Below, piece by piece: positions 42,379 through 50,297 of a DNA stretch of 64,000 nt. Location of the stretch: contig OZ219748.1 in NCBI GenBank assembly GCA_964291335.2, forward strand, positions 2,418,001-2,482,000, given 5' to 3'. This stretch comes from G964291335 sp964291335 (GTDB lineage: Bacteria; Chloroflexota; Dehalococcoidia; Lucifugimonadales; UBA3495). Below the pieces are notes generated by a model that was not told where the DNA came from, made no database searches, and was given only the letters and a program-made list of their open reading frames with translations. Position 1 is the stretch's first letter, and the number at the start of each line of letters is the position of its first letter. Both the position numbers and the translations under genes were made by a program.

Positions 42379-43440
42379 GTGACGCTGCCGACCGCCCAAT
42401 CCATTGAAGCGCTGGCCTCCGCCGCCCTGGCTGAATTGAATGGTATTGCTGACCAGGCCGGCCTGGAGCAGTGGCGCGTTGCCTATTTGGGCCGGCGCGG
42501 GAGCTTGACCACAATTCTGCGGGGGCTTTCCCAACTGACCCTGGAGCAGCGCCGGGAAGTGGGGTCCCTGGGCAACCGGGCCAAGTCTGCCCTGGAGGCC
42601 GGCCTGGAGCGGCGCGCTCGGGAAATCAGCCAGGTCCAACTGACCGATACGGAACCTATCGACGTTACCCTGCCCGGCCGTCCCGCTGCCGCCGGACGCC
42701 TGCACCCAACTACCCGGGTGGTGCGGGAAATAACCGACGCCTTTGTCGCTATGGGGTTCAGCATTGTTGAAGGCCCGGAAGTAGAGTGGGACTATTACAA
42801 CTTCGAGATGTTGAACATACCGAAAGGGCATCCGGCCAGGGATATGTGGAACACCCTTTGGGTCGATTATCAGAATGAGCAGGGACAGCAGCCGATGCTG
42901 CTGCGCACGCATACTTCACCGATGCAAGCCCGGGTGCTGGAAAACTCCCGGCCGCCGGTGCGCGTGGTCGTTCCCGGCAAGTGTTATCGTTACGAGGCTA
43001 CCGACGCTACCCACGAATGGCATTTTTACCAGGTGGAAGGGTTGGCGGTGGATGAAGGCATTACCTTCGCTGACCTTAAGGGCTCCCTGTATGCATTTGC
43101 CCGACGCCTTTTCGGCGCCGAGCGGCAGGTACGCTTCCGCTGCGATTACTTCCCTTTCGTAGAGCCGGGCGTGGATATGTCCATTGATTGTTTTGCCTGT
43201 CAGGGTGTCGGGCAGGAAGACGACAGCGTTTGCCGCATCTGCCGGGATACCGGCTGGATTGAAATCATGGGCGCCGGCATGGTTCACCCCCGCGTGCTGG
43301 CCGGAGTGGGCTACGATACGGAAAGGTACACCGGTTTCGCCTTCGGATTGGGGCCGGAACGTATCGCCATGCTCAAGTACGGCATTGATGACATTCGGCA
43401 CTTCTACGCCAACGACTTGAGGTTCCTGCGGCAGTTTTAA
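42379..43440 (+). CDS. pheS: Phenylalanine-tRNA ligase alpha subunit
   Basis: 353 residues from a GTG at 42379. A helical N-terminal arm (about 1-100) precedes the class II catalytic core: HPTTRVVREITDAFVAMGFSI, MLLRTHTSPMQARVL, CYRYEATDATHEWHFYQVEGLAVDEGITFADL (motif 2 region), and GFAFGLGPERIAMLKYGI (motif 3). An insert with CFACQGVGQEDDSVCRIC could bind zinc. Part of the pheS-pheT pair, which ligates Phe to tRNA. Confidence 0.96.
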   Translation: MTLPTAQSIEALASAALAELNGIADQAGLEQWRVAYLGRRGSLTTILRGLSQLTLEQRREVGSLGNRAKSALEAGLERRAREISQVQLTDTEPIDVTLPGRPAAAGRLHPTTRVVREITDAFVAMGFSIVEGPEVEWDYYNFEMLNIPKGHPARDMWNTLWVDYQNEQGQQPMLLRTHTSPMQARVLENSRPPVRVVVPGKCYRYEATDATHEWHFYQVEGLAVDEGITFADLKGSLYAFARRLFGAERQVRFRCDYFPFVEPGVDMSIDCFACQGVGQEDDSVCRICRDTGWIEIMGAGMVHPRVLAGVGYDTERYTGFAFGLGPERIAMLKYGIDDIRHFYANDLRFLRQF

Positions 43441-43583
43441 GGCGGTCCGGTTGGGCCGCCCAAAGCCCGGGCCGCCTTGACCAGGGTGGCCGGTTCCCGG
43501 GAAGACGGCCTGGTTCCCTGCCCCGGCAGCCGGACGGGGCCGGAGCGCAAAATCTACCAGGAAGGAACAGAGAAGCAGCATAG

Positions 43584-46022
43584 ATGCTAGTACCTTTGAG
43601 CTGGCTGCGGGAATATGTGGCCCTGGACTTGGCGCCCGCCGAGTTGGCCCACCGGCTCACCATGGCCGGGGTGGAATGTGGCGAAATAATCGAGCGGGGC
43701 GGCTGGGAGAACTGTTTTATCGGCCAGGTGCTGGCGGTTGTCCCGCACCCCAATGCCGACTCCCTGCAACTGTGCCGGGTCAATCCCGGCGACGGAACAG
43801 AGCCGGAGGTGGTTTGCGGCGCTCCCAACGTTGCCGTCGGCCAGAAAATCTGCTTTGCCCGGGTGGGCGCCGTCCTGTTTAACCCGCATAGCGGCCGCCG
43901 CGAGACCCTGCGGGCCGCCCGGATTCGCGGCGTGGTTTCCGAGGGTATGATCTGTTCCGAGCTGGAACTGGGCCTGGGTGAAGGCCACGATGGCATAATG
44001 GCGCTGCCCCCGGATGCTCCCCTGGGTATGCCCCTGGACCAGTACCTGGGCGATACCATCCTGGACCTGGAGGTTACCCCCAACCGGCTGGATTGCTTCT
44101 CGATTCTGGGGGTTGCCCGCGAGGTGGCCGCCCTGACCGGCCAGACCGTTCGCGTCCCGGAAATTGCCTACCGGGAGGAGGGCCCGCCAATCGGCCGGCA
44201 GGCTGCCGTTTCGCTGGCTGCGCCGGAGCTGTGCCACCGCTACACCGCCAGCCTGATTCAGGGGCTTCGGGTCGGTCCTTCCCCCCGGTGGCTGCAGGAG
44301 CGGTTGACCAGGGCCGGCCTGCGCCCCATCAACAACGTGGTGGATGTTACCAACTATGTGATGCTGGAGTTCAACCAGCCGCTGCACGCCTTTGACCTGG
44401 ATAAAGTAAAAGACCGTACCGTCATCGTGCGCCGGGCCGGCTGCGGGGAAACCCTGGAAACCCTGGACGGCGCGCTGCGCCAGCTTAACCCTGAAGTCCT
44501 GGTAATCGCCGACTCCCGGGACCCGATCGGCATCGGCGGAATAATCGGCGGGGCCAACAGCGAAATCGGGCCGGAAACCCGCACTGTTCTGCTGGAATCG
44601 GCCACCTTCAACAGCTACAACAATCGCCGCACTGCGGATACCTTTCGGCTGCGCACCGAAGCTGCCCAGCGCTTCGAAAAAGGGCTGCGTCCGGAGCTGG
44701 CCCCCATCGCCCTGCGCCGGGCTACGCAGCTGATTCAGGAAACCGCCGGGGGAACCATCGCTCAGGGCATCATCGACCTTTACCCGGAAGCGGACCAGCC
44801 CAGCCCGCCGGTGCCTTTGACCTTGCGCCGGCTCAGGCAGGTTCTGGGTATGGACCTGGCCCTGGAACCGGTGGAAGAAGTGTTTCAATCCCTGGGGTTT
44901 GACAGCAAGCGCCGCAGCGAGGAAGCGCTGGAAGTAGCCGTCCCCTATTGGCGTAATGACATCAACATTGAGGAAGACTTGATTGAAGAAGTGGTGCGCA
45001 TCATCGGTTATGACCATGTACCCACCACTATGCTGTCCACGCCGATACCTGATCGTCAGCCAGCCCCCATGACCGACCTGTGCGGTCAGGTTAGGGAGGC
45101 TCTGGCTGCCGCAGGCTTGCAGGAAACCATCAGCTACCCGCTGGTTAACCTGGAAGAGTTGGTCAAGGTTAACTATCCGGTAGAAACGGCGCCGCCCCTT
45201 AAGGTAGCCAACCCGATGAACGCCGGGCAGGACTGCCTGCGTCCCACGCTGCGGGCCAGCCTGCTGGCCACCCTGGCTTATAATGAAGGACATAACGAAG
45301 GCCCATTCCGGCTTTTTGAGCAAGGGCGCATTTTCCTGCCTCGTCCCGGCCAGTTGCCCGAGGAACGGGAAGTGGCCGCCGGCGTAATTGCCGGCCCGCG
45401 CTCCGAACCCTCCTGGCTGGTGGAAAACGGGCCGATGGATTTCTTCGATGCCAAAGGTATATTAACCGCAGCCCTGGATTTCCTGGGGGTTAGCGTCCGA
45501 TGGGAACCGGCGGATGACCCGGCCTTCCACCCGGGCCGCTGCGCCCGACTGATGGCCGGCGGCGCTCAACTCGGTCTGCTGGGCGAGCTGCACCCTTCCG
45601 TAATGGATGCCTTTGACCTGAAACATCGTCCGGCTGTTCTGTTTGAGTTGTACCTGGAGCCGCTGCTCGCCCGGCAGGAGCAATCGGGACGTAGTGGGCG
45701 CCGTTTCCGCTCCCTGTCCCGCTATCCGGCGGCCCGCCGGGACCTGGCCCTGGTGGTGGCCGCAGACGTGCCGGCCGGCAAAGTCGCGGAGCTGCTGGTT
45801 CGCCACCGCCTGGTGGAGCGGGTGGAAATCTTTGATGTGTATTCCGGGGACAATGTTCCCCCGAGCCATAAATCCCTGGCCTTCCACCTTTACTTCCGTT
45901 CCCCGGAGCGGACTCTTACTGCGGAGGAGGTCAACCGTACCCTGGACGGCCTGCTGCGAACCCTACAGCGGGAACTGGGGGCAACCCGGCGCGCCGGGGC
46001 AGCGTCAACCTTTGAGGATTAG
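43584..46022 (+). CDS. pheT: Phenylalanine-tRNA ligase beta subunit
   Basis: 812 residues, normal length. The N-terminal tRNA-binding OB fold (about 40-150: FIGQVLAVVPHPNADSLQLC) is followed by the B3/B4 editing domain (about 215-385: NNVVDVTNYVMLEFNQPLHAFD), B5 (about 405-475), the catalytic-like core and the C-terminal FDX-ACB domain (RYPAARRDLALVV onward). Forms the alpha2-beta2 enzyme with PheS and hydrolyses mischarged Tyr-tRNA. It begins 143 bp after pheS, so both probably share the 42293 promoter. Confidence 0.96.
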   Translation: MLVPLSWLREYVALDLAPAELAHRLTMAGVECGEIIERGGWENCFIGQVLAVVPHPNADSLQLCRVNPGDGTEPEVVCGAPNVAVGQKICFARVGAVLFNPHSGRRETLRAARIRGVVSEGMICSELELGLGEGHDGIMALPPDAPLGMPLDQYLGDTILDLEVTPNRLDCFSILGVAREVAALTGQTVRVPEIAYREEGPPIGRQAAVSLAAPELCHRYTASLIQGLRVGPSPRWLQERLTRAGLRPINNVVDVTNYVMLEFNQPLHAFDLDKVKDRTVIVRRAGCGETLETLDGALRQLNPEVLVIADSRDPIGIGGIIGGANSEIGPETRTVLLESATFNSYNNRRTADTFRLRTEAAQRFEKGLRPELAPIALRRATQLIQETAGGTIAQGIIDLYPEADQPSPPVPLTLRRLRQVLGMDLALEPVEEVFQSLGFDSKRRSEEALEVAVPYWRNDINIEEDLIEEVVRIIGYDHVPTTMLSTPIPDRQPAPMTDLCGQVREALAAAGLQETISYPLVNLEELVKVNYPVETAPPLKVANPMNAGQDCLRPTLRASLLATLAYNEGHNEGPFRLFEQGRIFLPRPGQLPEEREVAAGVIAGPRSEPSWLVENGPMDFFDAKGILTAALDFLGVSVRWEPADDPAFHPGRCARLMAGGAQLGLLGELHPSVMDAFDLKHRPAVLFELYLEPLLARQEQSGRSGRRFRSLSRYPAARRDLALVVAADVPAGKVAELLVRHRLVERVEIFDVYSGDNVPPSHKSLAFHLYFRSPERTLTAEEVNRTLDGLLRTLQRELGATRRAGAASTFED

Positions 46023-46156
46023 AGAATGCCCGACAGACGAGGCAGCCCGGCGCGCCGGGGCGCTGCCCAGGCGCCTGGCCCGAGTTTGAGTCGCCGCAAA
46101 CTTGACAAGGGTTTTTACCGGTCGGTGACCCACAAGCAACCGGAAGAGGAAATGCC

Positions 46157-47497
46157 ATGACAATTCATAACCACCGGCCAGGGAACGCCCATCACCAGCA
46201 GCATGACCATGGTCACCGGCACGTTGACGAGGATATGCTTTCCGTGGAGGAAGCCGGCCAGCGAATTGCAGCCTGCTTCGCTCCCCTGGAGTCGGAGGAG
46301 AAGCCGATTCTGGACTGCCTGGGACAGGTGTTGGCCGAAGCTGTTCGTTCTCCCCTTGCCCTGCCGCCGCTGGCCAATTCGGGCATGGATGGTTATGCGG
46401 TGCGCCGGGAGGACATCGTCGGCGCCTCGGAGGCTTCCCCCCGCTCTTTGCAGGTAATTGGCCTGATTGCCGCCGGCCAGACGCCTGAACAGATGGTTCC
46501 GCCCGGCGCCGCTATCCGGATAATGACCGGAGCGCCGGTTCCGGAGGGCGCCGATACGGTGGTTCCCTTTGAGGAAACCGACGAGATGCGCCGGCGCGCC
46601 GCCGGGCAGCCCCTGACGGAGATTGCCATCCAGTCGGATTTGCCCCTGGGCTGCAACGTGCGCCCGGCTGGAGAGGACGTGAAGTCGGGCGATATGGTTT
46701 TGGAGGCTGGTACGGTAGTGCGTCCCGCTGAAGTCGGCGTGCTGGCCTCTTTGGGCCTGGCGCGGGTGCGGGTTGTCCGGCGCCCTCTGGTATCAGTCCT
46801 TTCTACCGGCGACGAGTTGGAAGCCCTGGGCAACCCCCTGTCCGGCGGCAGAATCTACGACAGCAACGGCTACGGTGTGGCCGCTTCGGTCATCGCTGCT
46901 GGGGGCATTCCCAAAGTCCTGGGCATCGCCCGGGATAACCTGGACGATCTGCGCCATAAGCTGGAGCAGGCGGACGGCTCCGACCTGCTGGTAACCTCGG
47001 CCGGGGTGTCCAAAGGGGATTATGATGTGGTTAAGGATGTGTTGATGGAGCGGGGCGACATTGACTTTTGGTCGGTGCAGATGCGGCCGGCCAAACCCCT
47101 GGCCTTCGGCATGCTCCATAACAGCGGGGGCCGACCGGCGCCCCTGCTGGGGCTGCCGGGCAACCCGGTCAGCGCTATGGTCGCCTTTGAGATGTTTGCT
47201 CGCCCGGCCATCCGCGCTATGCTGGGCCTCACCCGGCTGGCCCGACCGTTAGTAGAAGGGACTCTTACCGCCCCGATTTTCAACGCCGATGGGCGTCGGG
47301 TATTCGCCCGGGTGTCAGTGGAACGGCGTGATGGTCAGTATTGGGCCAGCCCTGCGGGCCCCCAGGGTTCCAACATTCTAACCTCCATGTCCCGGGCCAA
47401 CGGCCTGGCCATTTGCCCGGAAGACCTGCCAGTCAAGGAGGCTGGCCAAACCGTAAGTATCATCATGCTTGACTGGAACGAAGAGGTAGCTGTATGA
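46157..47497 (+). CDS. moeA: Molybdopterin molybdenumtransferase MoeA with His-rich N-terminus
   Basis: 446 residues. The core matches MoeA: SGMDGYAVR, IMTGAPVPEGADTVVPFE, SVLSTGDEL, and DLLVTSAGVSKGDYDVVKDVL, GLPGNPVSAMVAFEMF. MoeA inserts molybdate (or tungstate) into adenylated molybdopterin to form the cofactor. The first 22 residues are extra and contain eight His (NHRPGNAHHQQHDHGHRH), a likely metal-binding or metal-store tail. It follows pheT by 134 bp and overlaps the next gene by 4 bp (ATGA). Other moa/mob genes are not in the window. Confidence 0.94.
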   Translation: MTIHNHRPGNAHHQQHDHGHRHVDEDMLSVEEAGQRIAACFAPLESEEKPILDCLGQVLAEAVRSPLALPPLANSGMDGYAVRREDIVGASEASPRSLQVIGLIAAGQTPEQMVPPGAAIRIMTGAPVPEGADTVVPFEETDEMRRRAAGQPLTEIAIQSDLPLGCNVRPAGEDVKSGDMVLEAGTVVRPAEVGVLASLGLARVRVVRRPLVSVLSTGDELEALGNPLSGGRIYDSNGYGVAASVIAAGGIPKVLGIARDNLDDLRHKLEQADGSDLLVTSAGVSKGDYDVVKDVLMERGDIDFWSVQMRPAKPLAFGMLHNSGGRPAPLLGLPGNPVSAMVAFEMFARPAIRAMLGLTRLARPLVEGTLTAPIFNADGRRVFARVSVERRDGQYWASPAGPQGSNILTSMSRANGLAICPEDLPVKEAGQTVSIIMLDWNEEVAV

Positions 47498-47982
47498 CCC
47501 TGTCCCACCCAGAGGCCTTCCAACAGCGGCAGGAAGCGATACCACCGGGCAGCCCGGCGGCGGCCCAGGCCGCAAACCCGGAACCCGATGACGCATCGCT
47601 GGTTTACCATATCGGCTTTGACCGCCTGGAAAGCCGGCTGAATCGCTCTGCGGCAACCCTGCTCGCCTCCCGCCTTGACCAGGACTCCCCTTCCCGGGCT
47701 CTCCCGCTTCACGAGCTGGGCTCGACCCAGGAGCTTTTGGACGAAATAGCGGAGTACGCCGACGAAGCGGATGACTTCATCCATTCGCATATGCCGATTC
47801 AGGAAATTGTTTTCCGGATGCTGCTGGCCCGGCGCAACCAGCCCACCGCCCTCAGCGAACTGCATTACGAGCTGACGGAACGATGGTCCACCCCAGTGCG
47901 CCCCATAAATCTCTCCCTGTCCGATCTGCGCCGCATCCTGGATGGCGATAACTATTACGGCTTTGACCGGACTGAAGGCTAG
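47494..47982 (+). CDS. Hypothetical protein coupled to moeA
   Basis: 162 residues, not recognised. The first 35 residues are low-complexity (Gln, Ala, Pro), the rest globular and acidic, with LGSTQELLDEIAEYADEADD, QEIVFRMLLARRNQPTALSELHYELTERW and LSLSDLRRILDGDNYYGF. No signal peptide, membrane segment or metal motif. Its ATG overlaps the moeA stop (ATGA), so it is translationally coupled to moeA and may share its pathway, but this is inference only. Confidence 0.7.
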   Translation: MTLSHPEAFQQRQEAIPPGSPAAAQAANPEPDDASLVYHIGFDRLESRLNRSAATLLASRLDQDSPSRALPLHELGSTQELLDEIAEYADEADDFIHSHMPIQEIVFRMLLARRNQPTALSELHYELTERWSTPVRPINLSLSDLRRILDGDNYYGFDRTEG

Positions 47983-48093
47983 CCGCCCCGGCAAACAAAA
48001 TGAAGGGCCCTTGTCGCCTTCAGGTCAGCAGCGGGCGCCAGGGGAAATCCGGGGGGCAAGGCAGGCTCAAGAGATGAGCCGGCAACAGCCCGG

Positions 48094-48152
48094 ATCCCGG
48101 CAACAAAGCAGTGGGTCGGTCAGAACCCGTCCCACTGCTTTGTTGCCGGGAT
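48094..48152. repeat. Perfect 22-bp inverted repeat with 15-base loop
   Basis: 48094-48115 (ATCCCGGCAACAAAGCAG plus TGGG) is the exact reverse complement of 48131-48152. It lies between the convergent genes at 47494-47982 and rplT. Folded as RNA it would be a much longer stem than the other terminators in the window, and a TTATTAA-like stretch follows on the plus strand. It may be a bidirectional terminator or a relic of a small mobile element. Confidence 0.85.
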
Positions 48153-48212
48153 TATTAAGGCTACGCTATTGCGACGCACCCCGTCCGGGCCGCTGGGGTG
48201 GCAACCGGCCGG

Positions 48213-48572
48213 TCAGTCGGCAGTTGCTTCCCGAGCTATGCCTACCAGTTGCTCGAAGCCATTCGGGTCATTCACCGCCAAATCGGCCAGCATCTTGCGG
48301 TCCACCTCGACGCCGGCCACTTTCAGGCCGTGCATAAACCGGCTGTAGGTGGTGCCTGACTGACGGCAGGCAGCGCCAATGCGGACAATCCATAGGCGGC
48401 GGAAGTCGCCCTTCCTTTCCCGGCGGTGCCGGTAGGAATAACTCCAGGCATGGAGCAGGGCCTCTTTAGCCCACTTGTAATTGCGGCTGGATGAACCCTG
48501 GAACCCTTTGGCCGCCGCCAGAACTTTCTTATGCCGGTGGCGCTTGGTAACGCCTCGTTTCACTCTGGACAA
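48213..48572 (-). CDS. rplT: 50S ribosomal protein L20 (bL20)
   Basis: 119 residues. SRVKRGVTKRHRHKKVLAAAKGFQGSSSR and YSYRHRRERKGDFRRLWIVRIGAACR are characteristic. The start is a TTG at 48572, preceded by GGAG; it gives the standard N-terminus. It is the last gene of infC-rpmI-rplT. In other bacteria L20 represses this operon; I could not identify such an operator here. Confidence 0.96.
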   Translation of the reverse strand: MSRVKRGVTKRHRHKKVLAAAKGFQGSSSRNYKWAKEALLHAWSYSYRHRRERKGDFRRLWIVRIGAACRQSGTTYSRFMHGLKVAGVEVDRKMLADLAVNDPNGFEQLVGIAREATAD

Positions 48573-48608
48573 TGCTAATCTCCGGGGGTAGTCAATGAAC
48601 TGGCCCGG

Positions 48609-48806
48609 CTACCCGTAAGGCAGCAGTTTGGCAAGCCGCTTGACATCGCTGGCATTCACCGGCAATTTGGCGTCAAACTTGCGGGTAACCTTCTTGGGCT
48701 TCTTGCGCCGCAGATGACTGCTCATACGCTTGCGGCGCATCAGCTTGCCGGAACCGGTAACATGAAAACGGGCTTTAGCGCCCTTGTGGGTCTTAAGCTT
48801 CGGCAT
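48609..48806 (-). CDS. rpmI: 50S ribosomal protein L35 (bL35)
   Basis: 65 residues, highly basic: PKLKTHKGAKARFHVTGSGKLMRRKR, the standard family sequence. It overlaps the 3' end of infC by 14 bp and lies 36 bp before rplT, in the conserved infC-rpmI-rplT order. Confidence 0.96.
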   Translation of the reverse strand: MPKLKTHKGAKARFHVTGSGKLMRRKRMSSHLRRKKPKKVTRKFDAKLPVNASDVKRLAKLLPYG

Positions 48807-49356
48807 TGGCTAAGTCTTCCGCCTTTTTTTCTGTCTTTTCGCCCCTGGTCACGCTGGGAATCAGAATCATCGACAGGGCGCGGCCCTCCATTGACGGGGG
48901 CTTTTCCAACCGAACTTCTTCCTTAAGGTCGTCGGCCACCCGTTTCAGCAGCGACAGCCCCAACTGCTGGTGCACTGCCTCACGCCCCCGAAAACGCACC
49001 GTAAGCTTGACCTTGGAGCCGTCGTCAATGAACTCCTTGACCTTGCGGAGTTTGGCTGCCAGGTCATGCTCGCCGATATTGGGCCGGAACCGGACCTCCC
49101 GAAGTTCAGTGCTTTTCTGGGTCTTCCTGGATTCCCGTTCCTTCTTGGAGTAAAGGTAGCGCAGTTTTCCGTAATCCAGCAGGCGACAGACTGGCGGGTC
49201 AGCATTAGGGGCCACTTCCACCAAATCAACGCCATTCTGCCGCGCCATTTGCAAAGCCCGGTCCAGGGCCAGCAGGCCCAACTGCTCGCCGTTCTCTCCG
49301 ATGACGCGAATGCGGGGCGCCCGAATCTGCTCGTTTACTTTATACTGCCTGGCTAT
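48793..49356 (-). CDS. infC: Translation initiation factor IF-3, likely AUA start codon
   Basis: About 187 residues. YKVNEQIRAPRIRVIGENGEQLG opens the N-domain, LVEVAPNADPPVCRLLDYGKLRY links to the C-domain, which carries VRFRGREAVHQQLGLSLL. The family N-terminus begins only a few residues after ATA at 49354-49356, which is preceded by GGAGGT at a proper distance. An in-frame TAA nine bases upstream of the ATA and the absence of ATG, GTG or TTG before conserved sequence make AUA the best start. infC is known to use AUU and similar rare starts in other bacteria so that IF-3 can repress its own translation. Confidence 0.93.
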   Translation of the reverse strand: MARQYKVNEQIRAPRIRVIGENGEQLGLLALDRALQMARQNGVDLVEVAPNADPPVCRLLDYGKLRYLYSKKERESRKTQKSTELREVRFRPNIGEHDLAAKLRKVKEFIDDGSKVKLTVRFRGREAVHQQLGLSLLKRVADDLKEEVRLEKPPSMEGRALSMILIPSVTRGEKTEKKAEDLANAEA

Positions 49357-49414
49357 GCTCTTTTACCTCCGCGAAAATTCAACCACCAAAGCCGTTTCAG
49401 GAAGGGTTGCTTAA

Positions 49415-49443
49415 ATGTAGCACAAGGCCGGGCTAACGTCAAT
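49415..49443 (-). promoter_or_regulatory. Promoter of infC-rpmI-rplT
   Basis: Minus strand TTGACG (49438-49443), a 17-bp spacer and TACATT (49415-49420), about 60 bp upstream of the infC start. Confidence 0.65.
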
Positions 49444-49525
49444 CTGAAAATAGTCAATCATTGCCAGCCTTTGCCGGCGCTGGCGGCTTCCCGCCGGCGC
49501 AGCCCGGTTTTCGCCGGGCCGAAGC

Positions 49526-49867
49526 CTATATAAAGTACCGCCTGACCAGCAGCCAGAGGTTTACCCCGATTACGGCGGCGACCAGGGAAAGGGCAATGCC
49601 ATAGACGGCTTCACCAATGCCGTAGAAAAGCGCCCTCTGGAAAGTGTCCATGATTAATTCCAGGAACAGGAACAGGGCCAGCGCCCCGGCTCCGATGAGC
49701 AGGCCCCGGCGAAAGTTGTCCCGGCCGGCTTGCTGTGCCTGGTTTTCTATGCGGCGGAAAAACTCCGGGGGGCCGTCGGCGCCCGGTCTGGCCCGAGGCA
49801 AGTATTGGCCGCAGACGCAATGGGTTTGGTCGGCGTTTACCGGGGCGCCGCATCCGGGGCAGTTCAT
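49526..49867 (-). CDS. Zinc-ribbon two-helix membrane protein (last gene of the TerY-P-like operon)
   Basis: About 113 residues. The N-terminal NCPGCGAPVNADQTHCVCGQYLPR has four Cys in two pairs, a zinc ribbon. Two hydrophobic segments follow (about 53-73 and 83-106). It is a paralogue of the product of 49892-50218, with shared DNFRRGLL(I/L)G and GQYLPR blocks. GAGGG precedes the ATG at 49867. The six minus-strand genes 54223 to 49526 are closely spaced and probably one transcript. Function unknown. Confidence 0.7.
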   Translation of the reverse strand: MNCPGCGAPVNADQTHCVCGQYLPRARPGADGPPEFFRRIENQAQQAGRDNFRRGLLIGAGALALFLFLELIMDTFQRALFYGIGEAVYGIALSLVAAVIGVNLWLLVRRYFI

Positions 49868-49891
49868 AATCACACCCTCTAATCTAATAAC

Positions 49892-50218
49892 CTAACGGTT
49901 CTGGTCGCGGATGAACAGCCAGATGTTAAAGCCGCTCAGTCCCAGCATAGCGGCAAAGGACAGGATTACGAGCAGCGATTGAGCGAAAGAACTCCGGTCC
50001 ACCAGCATTTCCAGGAACAGGAACAGCGCCAGGAAACCCAAACCCAGCAGCAACCCCCGGCGAAAGTTGTCTTTGCCGCTTTGCGCTACCTGGCGTTCAA
50101 TGCGATTGTAAAATGCGGCGGGCAGGTCGGTATCCGGGCTGACTCGAGGCAGGTATTGACCGCAGGCGCAATGGGCTTGGCCGGCGTTTACCGGGGCGCC
50201 GCACCGGGGACAGTTCAT
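49892..50218 (-). CDS. Zinc-ribbon two-helix membrane protein, paralogue
   Basis: 108 residues: NCPRCGAPVNAGQAHCACGQYLPR, then two membrane helices (about 54-74, 80-103). It is a tandem paralogue of its downstream neighbour, sharing ribbon, linker and helix positions. GGAGGAAGGCCT before the ATG at 50218. Its position in the operon suggests a membrane partner of the upstream kinase/phosphatase/VWA set. Unknown function. Confidence 0.7.
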   Translation of the reverse strand: MNCPRCGAPVNAGQAHCACGQYLPRVSPDTDLPAAFYNRIERQVAQSGKDNFRRGLLLGLGFLALFLFLEMLVDRSSFAQSLLVILSFAAMLGLSGFNIWLFIRDQNR

Positions 50219-50297
50219 AGGCCTTCCTCCAGGTTTAACCGGTCTGGCGCAGCCAAAGCCGGGCCGCCAGTCCGATAAGCGTTTGGGTCGCTGCGTT

